A stretch of 45,270 nucleotides of DNA from positions 1-45,270 of the forward strand of contig CAZNYC010000014.1 in NCBI GenBank assembly GCA_964577175.1. The letters are read 5' to 3'. Shown here in pieces: positions 16,736 to 24,493 of the stretch. The position numbers and the translations under genes are program-made. The notes beneath the pieces were generated by a model that saw nothing but the letters and a program-made list of their open reading frames with translations, was not told the DNA's origin and searched no databases. Within the stretch, counting starts at the first letter, position 1. The number at the start of each line of letters is the position of its first letter. The stretch comes from BS750m-G62 sp964577175 (lineage in GTDB: Bacteria > Planctomycetota > Phycisphaerae > FEN-1346).

Positions 16736-18445
16736 TCATTCCACCGCCTGTGTGGCGAGCCGGGCGAAGGTTTCGAGGTCCGCGTAGTCGTTCCGCCAAG
16801 TCGTGTACATCAGGCCGCGCGCGGCCTGGGGAACCTCGGCGGCCGCACGACGCCAGCCGAAAACATTCGCCTTCACGTCCGCCTGGTCGTAGTAGCCGGC
16901 CATCAGGATCTTGTGCCCCCGCTTCGCGAAGAACGGCATCGACTCCGCCCGCTTGCCGAAGTACCAGCACGCCACGTGCACGGACGGGTCGAGGCCCTTC
17001 CACGAGCCCTCCAGCGAACCGGCGACGAGGTAGTAGTCGTCGCGGGCGTTGTGGTGCGGGTCGAACATGTCCGACCACACGAACACCTCCGCCTCGGGGT
17101 CCGCCCGGCGGATGAGGTCGGTGCACCGGGCCACGTTTTTTGCGAGGACGTCTCCGGTCGTGTCGCCGGCGGCCTTGCAGAGATCGCACCACCCGGCCAC
17201 GCGGATCTCGTCGTGGCTCATCATATACTTCTTCGGGCGCAGATACTTCTTAACGAGCCGCACCTGCTCCTCAAGCACCTCGAACACGCGCGGGTGCGAC
17301 AGGCAGCAGCATACCTGCCCCGAATGGATGAGGACCGTGTGGGAGAACGAGACGCGGAGGCGCTGGCCGTCCGCGAGGCGCGAGTCCTCCGTCAGGACGA
17401 GCGGCGGCTGGGGATGGACCACCTCGAACGACCCCGGCCAGGGCACCCGGCCCATCTCCGGGTAGGCCCACCGTTTGAAGTCGCGGCCTTCCTCGTAGAC
17501 GGTCCGGCCGTCGTCGCTCGTGACGCGAAGCGGGCACCCCTCGCGCCGGAGCATGTTGACGCCGGCCACCTCGCGGACCGACACGTCGTCGAGCCACAGG
17601 GTGCCCTCGCGGCCGCCCCAGATACCGATGTAGAGGGCCACTTCCGTGTTCCGGAGCGAGTTGAAGAGGATGCGATGCCGCGCCCACTCCTGCGTCGGCT
17701 TGACGCCCAGGTGCGTGTAACTCAGGGCCCGGCCGTCGGCGAGCGGGGCGATGCGGACGTTGCCGGCGCCGGAGAGGTTTTTCGTCCGGATCCAGCAGTC
17801 CACCCGGTACTGGCGGAACGGTTCGAGCGTCAGCGTGCGGACCACCCGTCCGTTGCCGTGATCGTTGCCCTCGCGGAACCTCGTCATGCGGAGCGACGCC
17901 TCGCCGACGTGGGCGACGGCGGTGTCGCGGGCAGCCGAGGCGTCCATCCAGTCCCAGCCGGGGACCTTCTTGCCGCCGCCCTCCTCGAAGCCGCCGTTCG
18001 GCAGACGGTTGGCGGGGTCCGCGACGGTGGCGGCGCCGTCGCAGACGACCATCGGGCACCCGCGCACCGGCAGGCCCGCCGCCAGATTCGGGTCGTGCTG
18101 GAGCATGCTGCCGGAGTACCCCACGGGCATGACCGCCGGGATGATCTCGATGCCGATGCGGTCGGCGGCCGCCCGCACGCGCTCCAGGTTCCGGTAATAG
18201 TGGTCCGGCCGGTCCGCGAGGTTGCCGAACTTGTAGTCCGCCAGCAGCACCCCGGTGTAGCCGGCCTTGGCGGCCCGGTCCATAAGGGCGAGGAAATCGT
18301 CCGCCCGCTCGTTGACCTGGAGGTTCGTCGAGACGTAGACCCAGAGCCACTGCCAGTCAGGCGCGGCGGCCCGGGCGGGGGCGGCCGTCGCTGCGACCGT
18401 CAGCGCCATCGCCACGGTCGCAGACGTCAAGCGAGACAGGCGCAT
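16736..18445 (-). CDS. Secreted glycoside hydrolase-like protein with inserted carbohydrate-binding domain
   Basis: A 569-residue secreted protein. The signal peptide is about 1-28 (ending APARAAA). Residues 30-130 look like the first half of a TIM barrel (AAKAGYTGVLLADYKFGNLA; RIGIEIIPAVMPVGYSG). Residues about 148-295 resemble a CBM4/9-type jelly roll (RLPNGGFEEGGGKKVPGWDW ... LWLDDVSVRE). The barrel seems to resume to the C-terminus, with SHDEIRVAGWCDLC (about 410-423) and VFVWSDMFDPHHN, where the Asp-Glu of HDE could be catalytic as in GH20-type enzymes. Family and substrate are unclear. ATG 18445 has GGAG eight bases upstream. It lies 158 bases after the Gfo/Idh/MocA gene on the same strand. 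Confidence 0.72.
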   Translation of the reverse strand: MRLSRLTSATVAMALTVAATAAPARAAAPDWQWLWVYVSTNLQVNERADDFLALMDRAAKAGYTGVLLADYKFGNLADRPDHYYRNLERVRAAADRIGIEIIPAVMPVGYSGSMLQHDPNLAAGLPVRGCPMVVCDGAATVADPANRLPNGGFEEGGGKKVPGWDWMDASAARDTAVAHVGEASLRMTRFREGNDHGNGRVVRTLTLEPFRQYRVDCWIRTKNLSGAGNVRIAPLADGRALSYTHLGVKPTQEWARHRILFNSLRNTEVALYIGIWGGREGTLWLDDVSVREVAGVNMLRREGCPLRVTSDDGRTVYEEGRDFKRWAYPEMGRVPWPGSFEVVHPQPPLVLTEDSRLADGQRLRVSFSHTVLIHSGQVCCCLSHPRVFEVLEEQVRLVKKYLRPKKYMMSHDEIRVAGWCDLCKAAGDTTGDVLAKNVARCTDLIRRADPEAEVFVWSDMFDPHHNARDDYYLVAGSLEGSWKGLDPSVHVACWYFGKRAESMPFFAKRGHKILMAGYYDQADVKANVFGWRRAAAEVPQAARGLMYTTWRNDYADLETFARLATQAVE

Positions 18446-18497
18446 GGGTTGGCTCCAGAGGCTGTGCCACGGCCGGCCTTGTCCGGCCGTGCGATGG

Positions 18498-18526
18498 TGC
18501 GCGGCGGGCCTCCGCACCCGCCGCGC
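18498..18526. repeat. GC hairpin
   Basis: GCGCGGCGGGCCTCCGCACC and its matching arm CCGCCGCGCC form a stem-loop, next to GGCCGGCCTTGTCCGGCCGT at 18470-18489. Both lie between the Gfo/Idh/MocA gene and the hydrolase gene. Confidence 0.75.
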
Positions 18527-18603
18527 CAGGATGATCCGTGATTCGCTCCGCCCCGTATCCTCCCGGCCCGGACAAGCCGGCCCGGCCACACAGGCGCGGA
18601 ATT

Positions 18604-19629
18604 CTACAGCGTCACCGCCTCGCCGCTTCGGGCGGCCTGCATCTCGGCCTCCACGATGGCGACCGCCGACGCCGCCTCCTCCACCGGCAGCCGGTCCGGC
18701 GTCTCACCCCGGTCCACGCACCCGACGACGTATCGAAGTTCCTCGGTGTACCCGTCCGCCGCGGGTACGGCGGGATGGACGGGCTCCTCCGCACCCTCCT
18801 CATACACCGCGAGGGTGGGCGAGGTCATCGTGCTGAACGCGACCGCCGCCTTCTCGAACACGACGCGGGCCTCCATCCGGAACGGGAAGGAGGCGGGGAA
18901 GTCCCATCCGCCCTCGGCGACGACGGCGGGCCCGCCCGGCCAGTGGTACGCCGCCGTGATGTGCCCCATCGCCTTGGCCTCCTCGGCCCCGACGGCCGTG
19001 ACGGACTCCGGCCGGCCGAAGAACCACTGGACGGTGTCGGCATCGTGGATGTGCAAATCGAGCGGCGCGCCGCCGGAGCGCGACTCGTCGAGGATCCAGT
19101 TCTCCCACGTCCACCCGGGCCGCGGGCTGAGGCGCGTCAGCGTCGCCCCCGTCACCTTGCCGTAGCGGCCATCGTCGATCATCTCCTTGATGAGGACGTA
19201 CTCGGGCCAGAAGCGGAGGACGTGGCCGACGGCGAGCACCCGGCCGGCCTTCTCGGCGGCGGCGATCATGCGGCTGCACTCGTCCGGCGTGCGGCCCATG
19301 GGCTTCTCGCACATGACGTGCTTGCCGGCCTCCAGCGCCTGCACCGTGAAATCCGCGTGCTGGAACGTGGGGACGCACAGGTCCACGAGGTCGACCGCGT
19401 CGTCGGCGAGGAGGTCGGCCAGGTCGTCGTAGGTCTTGAGGGACGAGAGGTCCTGCCGGGCGGCCGAGCCCGTGTCGATGTTCCCCGCCGCCTCCGACCA
19501 GTCGCCGGAGAGTTTCTTGCCGGAGACGTCGCAGACGGCCACGACGTTGGCCTCCGGAATCTCCTGGTACCCGCGGAAATGCGTCGTGCCCATCATGCCC
19601 AACCCGACGACAGCCACGTTGACAGCCAT
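18604..19629 (-). CDS. Gfo/Idh/MocA family NAD(P)-dependent oxidoreductase
   Basis: A 341-residue dehydrogenase. The N-terminal Rossmann domain has VGLGMMGTTHFRGY (about 8-21) and AVCDVSGKKL; VPTFQHADFTVQALEAGKHV and MCEKPMGR carry the family EKP signature. The C-terminal alpha/beta domain has DLHIHDADTVQWFFGRPE, where the HIHDxD stretch is typical of the substrate site. No signal peptide is seen, so it acts in the cytoplasm on a sugar, inositol or sugar acid that cannot be named. ATG 19629 has GAGGAGGTGAACC upstream, an ideal site. The hydrolase gene follows on the same strand, suggesting joint use in glycan breakdown. Confidence 0.93.
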   Translation of the reverse strand: MAVNVAVVGLGMMGTTHFRGYQEIPEANVVAVCDVSGKKLSGDWSEAAGNIDTGSAARQDLSSLKTYDDLADLLADDAVDLVDLCVPTFQHADFTVQALEAGKHVMCEKPMGRTPDECSRMIAAAEKAGRVLAVGHVLRFWPEYVLIKEMIDDGRYGKVTGATLTRLSPRPGWTWENWILDESRSGGAPLDLHIHDADTVQWFFGRPESVTAVGAEEAKAMGHITAAYHWPGGPAVVAEGGWDFPASFPFRMEARVVFEKAAVAFSTMTSPTLAVYEEGAEEPVHPAVPAADGYTEELRYVVGCVDRGETPDRLPVEEAASAVAIVEAEMQAARSGEAVTL

Positions 19630-19666
19630 GGTTCACCTCCTCTATGGAACAACATACATGGAAACA

Positions 19667-19893
19667 GCCACGGCGAGATTCCTCGGCTCGCTTCGCTCGC
19701 TCGGAATGACAAACACAACGAACCGTCCCCGCCAGCGTACCGTTTCGGCGGCCGGCAATCAACGGAGTTCGGCGGAGGTGTCTGGCACCTTTCGTCCATG
19801 TGCTCCCTCTCCCATGATGGGAGAGGGTCGGGGTGAGGGTGAACCTTTTCTCCGCCCCCTCACCCTGCCCTCTCCCGCCAGGGGAGAGGGAAC
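19667..19893. repeat. Repeat-filled divergent spacer
   Basis: The 19630-19969 spacer between divergent genes holds a half palindrome (CACGGCGAGATTCCTCGGCT to CGGAATGACA, 19667-19711) and two CCCTCTCCC hairpins in opposite orientation (CCCTCTCCCATGATGGGAGA at 19804, and CCCTCTCCCGCCAGGGGAGA at 19869). Promoters for both genes must lie between or within them; none is clear. Confidence 0.65.
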
Positions 19894-19969
19894 GCCCGCC
19901 GCCCGAAGACTTGCACTTCCCGCCGTCGCCCGGTACCGTGCACGTGAGGAACAGAGCGAAACCGTGTCC

Positions 19970-21331
19970 ATGCGACCCTGCCTCCCGACGTGGCTTGCGC
20001 TTCTGGCGGTGACGACAGCGGCAACCGTCGCCGCCTCCGGAGCGCCCGAGGCGCCGCCGCCGGCAGCCGCCGACGCCCGGGCCCTCCTCACGCGCTTCTT
20101 CGCCGAACCGGACGCCGGCGCCCGCCGGGCGCTCGCCGAGCGGTTCGGCCGCGTCGCCCCCGCCGATTGGGCCGCCGTCACGGCCCTGTTGCACGAGACG
20201 GCCCCGCGGCCGTCGCTGGCGCCCGGCACGCACACGCTCGCGACGCCCGTGGCCGATCCGATCCCGGCGGTGCGGTACCTGCTCCGCGTCCCTGCCGGTT
20301 ACGAGCCGAACGGGCCGCGGGGGCTGCCCCTCGTCGTCGCCTGCCACTGGACGAACAGTACGGCGGAGCGGGCCATGGAGTGGATCCGTTGGGTCCTCGG
20401 ACGGGACGCCGACGGGTACCTCCTCGCCTGCCCGGACGCGCCGGACCCGGGCGTCTACCGCGCCGGCCGGGTGACGGACGCCTATCCCCTGCACGTGCTG
20501 GCCGACGTGCGGCGGCGCGCGAACGTCGACGCCGACCGCGTCGTCCTGACGGGCTACAGCCGCGGCGGGTACCAGACGTGGGCGACGGCCCTGTTCTCGC
20601 CGGGCCGGTGGGCGGGGGCGGTGCCGATCGCCTCGGCCCCCATCTCCGAGGCCGGCCTCCGCGGCTCCACGATGTACCTGGAGAACGTGCTGCGCCTGCC
20701 CATCCAGGCGCACTGGGGCGACCGCGACATCATCCGCGGCGAGACCGACGGCATCAACACGCTCTCGAAGAAGGCGGCCGACTGGTTCGCCGGACGCGGC
20801 GGCGCCCGCTTCGAGCCGATCGAATACGAGGGCCAGGGGCACGACCTCGACCTGCGGCGGGAACCGATCCGGGCGTTCGTTGCGCGTGTCCGCCGCGACC
20901 CCTGGCCGCCCGCGTTCACGTATCTCTTCCACCGCATGTACCAGGGACGGGCCTACTACGTCCGCGCGACGGAGGCGGCGGCGCCGGAGGTCGACTTTCG
21001 CGAGCGCGTGCCCGTGCGCGGCGTGCGGCTGCCGGAGCAGGTGCCGGGCGCCCTCCAGCGCATCTGGAAACGCAAAGGGTACCACCTGGCGGTCCGGATG
21101 CCGGAGGGCGAGAACCGCATCATCGTCCGCACGCGGAACCTGGCGGAGGTGGCGGTCGACCTGCCGGCCGGGGGGTTGGACTTTACGAAGACCGTCCGCG
21201 TCATCGTCAACAACCGCGTGCGATACGCGAAGCAGGAGGGCGTGGACTGGGTCGGCCTGCTCGAGACGGCCCGGCGGACATACGACTTCGAGCGCCTCGT
21301 GGCCCGGCGGGTGACCGTGCCGGCGCGGTGA
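19970..21331 (+). CDS. Secreted alpha/beta hydrolase (PHB depolymerase/esterase-like)
   Basis: A 453-residue protein with a signal peptide (MRPCLPTWLALLAVTTAATV). An alpha/beta-hydrolase core spans about 95-310: nucleophile S197 in LTGYSRGGYQTW, acid D251 or D253 in HWGDRDII, and H291 in EGQGHDLD. The preceding segment GLPLVVACHWTNSTAERAME is the usual oxyanion strand. Residues 315-453 form a beta-rich appendix of unknown role. It should cleave an ester in a polymer or glycan outside the cytoplasm. ATG 19970 is preferred; GTG 19964 is also possible, and both have a poorly spaced AGGA. Confidence 0.82.
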   Translation: MRPCLPTWLALLAVTTAATVAASGAPEAPPPAAADARALLTRFFAEPDAGARRALAERFGRVAPADWAAVTALLHETAPRPSLAPGTHTLATPVADPIPAVRYLLRVPAGYEPNGPRGLPLVVACHWTNSTAERAMEWIRWVLGRDADGYLLACPDAPDPGVYRAGRVTDAYPLHVLADVRRRANVDADRVVLTGYSRGGYQTWATALFSPGRWAGAVPIASAPISEAGLRGSTMYLENVLRLPIQAHWGDRDIIRGETDGINTLSKKAADWFAGRGGARFEPIEYEGQGHDLDLRREPIRAFVARVRRDPWPPAFTYLFHRMYQGRAYYVRATEAAAPEVDFRERVPVRGVRLPEQVPGALQRIWKRKGYHLAVRMPEGENRIIVRTRNLAEVAVDLPAGGLDFTKTVRVIVNNRVRYAKQEGVDWVGLLETARRTYDFERLVARRVTVPAR

Positions 21332-21466
21332 CGCGGACGGGCGAATTCCGCCCGGTGGCCCTGCGCATCGGTCCCGCGCGGTGGCCCGGGCCACCGCGTC
21401 ACGCCGTACCCTCCACAGATACGCGCCGGCCAGGGCCGGCGGCTGAATGTGGGCGTCGGCGCGGCG

Positions 21467-22378
21467 TCACTTGGGCGCAAAGCCGAGCGACCGCAGCCAC
21501 GCCGCCGCCAGGGTCGTCCACTGCCGGACCTCCGGCGCATTCTTGCCGCGCTTGCCCGTGCCGAGCCCCATCCCGTGCGGGCCGTGCGCGAAGACGTGCA
21601 GCGCGAACGGCACCTTGTGGGCCCGCAGCGCCATCGCGAACAGGAGGCTGTTCTCGACCGGCACGGCCGCATCGTCGCTCGTGTGCCAGAGGAAGACGGG
21701 CGGCGTGCGGTCGGTGACGCGATTCTCCAGGCTCAACTGCTCGCGCAGCGTCGGGTCAGGTTCCGGACCCAAGAGGTTTCGCATCGACCCGTCGTGACGG
21801 AACTCGCCGAACGTCAGGACGGGGTAACAGAGGATGGCGGCATCGGGCCGGCACGAGTGCCGGTCGATGGGATCGGCGGCCTGCGGGTCGCCGTCGTCGA
21901 AGATGGTGGTGGCGGAGCCGGCGAGGTGCCCGCCGGCCGAGAAGCCGAGGATGCCCACCCGTTTTGGGTCGATCCGCCAGTCCTTCGCCCGATGGCGCAC
22001 CAGGCGGATGGCCCGCTGCGCGTCGCCGAGCGGAATCGGGTGCCGGTACGGACGGACGCGGTAATCCAGCACGCATGCCGACACTCCGATGGCATTGAGC
22101 CACCGGGCGACCGGTTCGCCCTCGTGGCCGGCCCGGCGGGCGTAGCCCCCGCCGGGACAGACCACGATACAGGCCCGCGTGCCTTCGCCCGCCACGAGAT
22201 ACGGGGTGAGGCGCGGCGTGTCCTCCGGCCCGTCGCCCTTGGCGCCGGGGGCGCCGTCCGGCCAGAGGGGAACGGTAGCGAGTTTCTCCGTGACCTCGGC
22301 GCCGACCGCGGGGGCGGCGACGACAAGGCAGACGAGCAGACAGACGATCGGCCTTCGGCAGCAACGGAACGTGGTCAT
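21467..22378 (-). CDS. Secreted alpha/beta hydrolase (acetyl-xylan esterase/BD-FAE-like)
   Basis: A 303-residue protein with a signal peptide (about 1-27, ending APAVGA). The hydrolase fold shows the oxyanion motif IVVCPGGGYARRAGHEGEP, nucleophile S147 in ILGFSAGGHLAG, acid D235 or D236 in HTSDDAAVP and H268 in HGPHGMGLG. This arrangement is typical of carbohydrate esterases that strip acetyl or feruloyl groups from plant polysaccharides. AAGGGAGG lies nine bases before ATG 22378. It converges with the other hydrolase (stop at 21331), and a GC-rich inverted repeat (GCGCGGTGGCCCGGGCCACC, about 21378) lies between them. Confidence 0.88.
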   Translation of the reverse strand: MTTFRCCRRPIVCLLVCLVVAAPAVGAEVTEKLATVPLWPDGAPGAKGDGPEDTPRLTPYLVAGEGTRACIVVCPGGGYARRAGHEGEPVARWLNAIGVSACVLDYRVRPYRHPIPLGDAQRAIRLVRHRAKDWRIDPKRVGILGFSAGGHLAGSATTIFDDGDPQAADPIDRHSCRPDAAILCYPVLTFGEFRHDGSMRNLLGPEPDPTLREQLSLENRVTDRTPPVFLWHTSDDAAVPVENSLLFAMALRAHKVPFALHVFAHGPHGMGLGTGKRGKNAPEVRQWTTLAAAWLRSLGFAPK

Positions 22379-22529
22379 GACGGTGTGCCTCCCTTTCATA
22401 GACACCGGCCGCGCGGTGTCCAGTCCTGGGCACCGCACATCCTCAGCATCGCACTGGCGGACAAGCCGGCGGCGGCACCCGCGTTTCTCGACACGACCGG
22501 CCAAGACCGGCCGTGGCACAGCGCATCCG

Positions 22530-22558
22530 GCGCGGCGGGCAGGACTGCCCGCCGCGCA
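22530..22558. repeat. GC hairpin beside the radical SAM gene
   Basis: GCGCGGCGGGCA and TGCCCGCCGCGC pair around GGAC, six bases from the stop codon of the radical SAM gene on the minus strand, where it may act as a terminator. Upstream lies GCACTGGCGGACAAGCCG, also seen at about 23827. Confidence 0.65.
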
Positions 22559-22564
22559 TGTGCC

Positions 22565-23734
22565 TCAGCCCGTCCGCATGCGCTGGAGGATGTGCCAGTA
22601 CGCCCCGCGGGCGCCGGCGGCGACGGCCTCCACGAGGTCCGTATTATCGTTATAGTTATACCCGCGGTCGTCCGGGTCCGCCACCTCCTCGGCCGGCTCG
22701 AAGAAGCGCGGATCGCCCCCCACGAGGTCCCGGACGAGGGCGGCCGGCCGCTCCCCCAGCGCCGGCGCGATGTAGAACGTCGGCCGCAGCGCGTCCACCG
22801 GCCCGTCGTACCGCCGGCGGAGGCCGGGCTTCGTCTCGGGCGGCCCCTGCCGGGCCAGCCACCCGGCCATGGGCGTGCCGGGATAGACGCGGACGCCCAG
22901 CGCCGCCCCGACGCAGTCGGGCCCGGCGGCTTTCAGGAACTCGATGGTCTCGCGGACGGTCTCGGGCGTCTCGCCGGGTCCGCCGAGGAGCAGGTCGACC
23001 ATGACGGCGATCCGGTTCTCGCGGCAGAGGCGGACGGCCCGGGCCAGGTCGTCGCGCCGGTGGGGGTGGCGGTACGCGGCCAGCATCGCGTCGCTGGCGG
23101 AGTCGCCCGTGAAGTCGATGCCAACGCACCCGGCGCGCCGCATCGCGCGGGCGAGGTCCGCATCGAACGGGGTCACCGCGAGGTAGGCGTACCATCGGAC
23201 GCCCTCGCCCAGGCGGCGTGCGATGAGCGCCTCGCAGACGGCCCGCGCATGGTCGGCGGGCAGGTTGAACTCGCCGTCGGCCAGGTGGAGAACGTCGACG
23301 CCCTGGCGGGCGAGGGCCTCGACCTCGTCGGCGACCTCGTCCGGATCGCGGAGCCGGGCAGCCGGCCCCTTCGCGATCGGGTCGGCGCAGTACAGGCAGC
23401 GGCGCGGGCACCCGCGTTTGGTTTCGACGGCCCCCTGCCCGCCGCGGCGGAAACAGGCGGCGTTGTCGATCCATCGGCGGGCGGTCGGCAACCGGAGTCG
23501 CCCGGGCCAGGCGGGCGGATTCGCACGCAGGCCGCCGTCTTCCTCGGCGCAGGCCGCTCCGCCNNNNNNNNNNNNNNNNNNNNNNNNNNNNNNNNNNNNN
23601 NNNNNNNNNNNNNNNNNNNNNNNNNNNNNNNNNNNNNNNNNNNNNNNNNNNNNNNNNNNNNNNCCGGCCACGTAGTCCAGGCCGATCGGGGCAATGACCG
23701 GCTCCATCCGATTGGTGTTGATGAGTGTGATCAT
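22565..23734 (-). CDS. B12-binding-type radical SAM protein, interrupted by an assembly gap
   Basis: The N-terminus MITLINTNRMEPVIAPIGLD is typical of cobalamin-binding radical SAM proteins. The next part is lost in 100 N at 23564-23663. After the gap come VETKRGCPRRCLYCADP, whose three Cys (CxxxCxxC) hold the [4Fe-4S] cluster that cleaves SAM, then LHLADGEFNLP and VDLLLGGPGETPETV. The C-terminus ends in GYNYNDN and helical segments. Visible coding totals about 356 residues; family members are usually 430-480, so much of the B12 domain probably lies in the gap. The substrate is unknown. The start at 23734 has no clear Shine-Dalgarno. Confidence 0.8.
   Translation of the reverse strand: MITLINTNRMEPVIAPIGLDYVAXXXXXXXXXXXXXXXXXXXXXXXXXXXXXXXXXXGGAACAEEDGGLRANPPAWPGRLRLPTARRWIDNAACFRRGGQGAVETKRGCPRRCLYCADPIAKGPAARLRDPDEVADEVEALARQGVDVLHLADGEFNLPADHARAVCEALIARRLGEGVRWYAYLAVTPFDADLARAMRRAGCVGIDFTGDSASDAMLAAYRHPHRRDDLARAVRLCRENRIAVMVDLLLGGPGETPETVRETIEFLKAAGPDCVGAALGVRVYPGTPMAGWLARQGPPETKPGLRRRYDGPVDALRPTFYIAPALGERPAALVRDLVGGDPRFFEPAEEVADPDDRGYNYNDNTDLVEAVAAGARGAYWHILQRMRTG
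23564..23663. other. Assembly gap (100 N)
   Basis: Exactly 100 N, the usual placeholder for unknown size. The flanks share no overlap that I can see, so sequence is probably missing, including part of the radical SAM gene. Confidence 0.95.
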
Positions 23735-23790
23735 GGTGTGCGTCGCGGCAGGGCGTAAGGCCTGCAGCGCGGGAACCCTCCGCCACGGGA

Positions 23791-23820
23791 TGCGCGGCGG
23801 GTCTCCGTACCCGCCGCGCC
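23791..23820. repeat. GC hairpin upstream of the radical SAM gene
   Basis: TGCGCGGCGGGTCTCCGTAC then CCGCCGCGCC, a member of the GC hairpin family, lies between the small membrane protein and the radical SAM gene. Confidence 0.8.
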
Positions 23821-23882
23821 AGGCACCGCACTGGCGGACCAGCCGCCCGTGGCGCCTCGCGCGGGCACGGCGTTGGCGCGCC

Positions 23883-24461
23883 TCAGGCGCCGGGCGAGGT
23901 ATCGTCCTCGGTGTCGGCGGCCGGGCCATCGTTCCAGGGGCGGGGCAACTCCGGCTCCTCGGTCTCATCGGCCGCCGCGTCGTGCGCCTCCGGCGAGGGT
24001 TCGGCCGGCTCCGCGTCCGTTTCGTCCGCGTCCCCCTCGGCCGCCGCCTGGTACACCTCCACCCGCGAGCGGAACTGGAGCACCAGATATACCGCCCCCA
24101 GGGCCACCGCAAGCGGGCCGTCGCCGATGGTCCACCACGGCGGCATGCCAACCCGGATATCGACCCACAGCAGCACCATGCCCGAAGCGAGCATGATCAC
24201 CCCGAGGGCCACAATCGCCCGCCCGTAGCGGCGGACGTCCAGGCTCAGCCACCACTGCACCACGCCCGTCAGGACATAGAACCACGAGGTGGACCGGGCC
24301 AGGTACTCCGCGACCGGCGCGTCGGGAAACGGGTTGAAGCCCAGGGCCTGGTGGCACCGGTCGATCCAGTCGCGCGGCATGAAGACGGCGACGACGGCCA
24401 GCAGCGCCGCCGTCCCGACGACGCGTAGCAGAATCATCAACCAACGTTCGGATGGTGTCAT
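23883..24461 (-). CDS. Small multi-helix membrane protein
   Basis: A 192-residue protein I cannot assign to a family. It has about four membrane helices: LMILLRVVGTAALLAVVAVF (about 8-27), STSWFYVLTGVVQWWLSL, YGRAIVALGVIMLASGMVLL and DGPLAVALGAVYLVLQF. A cytoplasmic-type acidic tail of about 50 residues follows (EGDADETDAEPAEPSPEAHD). The pattern resembles unnamed planctomycete inner-membrane proteins. ATG 24461 has GGGGAG five bases upstream. It is 32 bases downstream of the large glycoside hydrolase gene on the same strand, so co-transcription is likely. Confidence 0.75.
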   Translation of the reverse strand: MTPSERWLMILLRVVGTAALLAVVAVFMPRDWIDRCHQALGFNPFPDAPVAEYLARSTSWFYVLTGVVQWWLSLDVRRYGRAIVALGVIMLASGMVLLWVDIRVGMPPWWTIGDGPLAVALGAVYLVLQFRSRVEVYQAAAEGDADETDAEPAEPSPEAHDAAADETEEPELPRPWNDGPAADTEDDTSPGA

Positions 24462-24493
24462 GGCTTCTCCCCTGATTATACTGCGCGGCCTGC

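Noticed and set aside
18800..21394. 864-residue minus-strand frame
   Set aside because: Antisense to the hydrolase at 19970-21331 and out of frame with the oxidoreductase; no motif.
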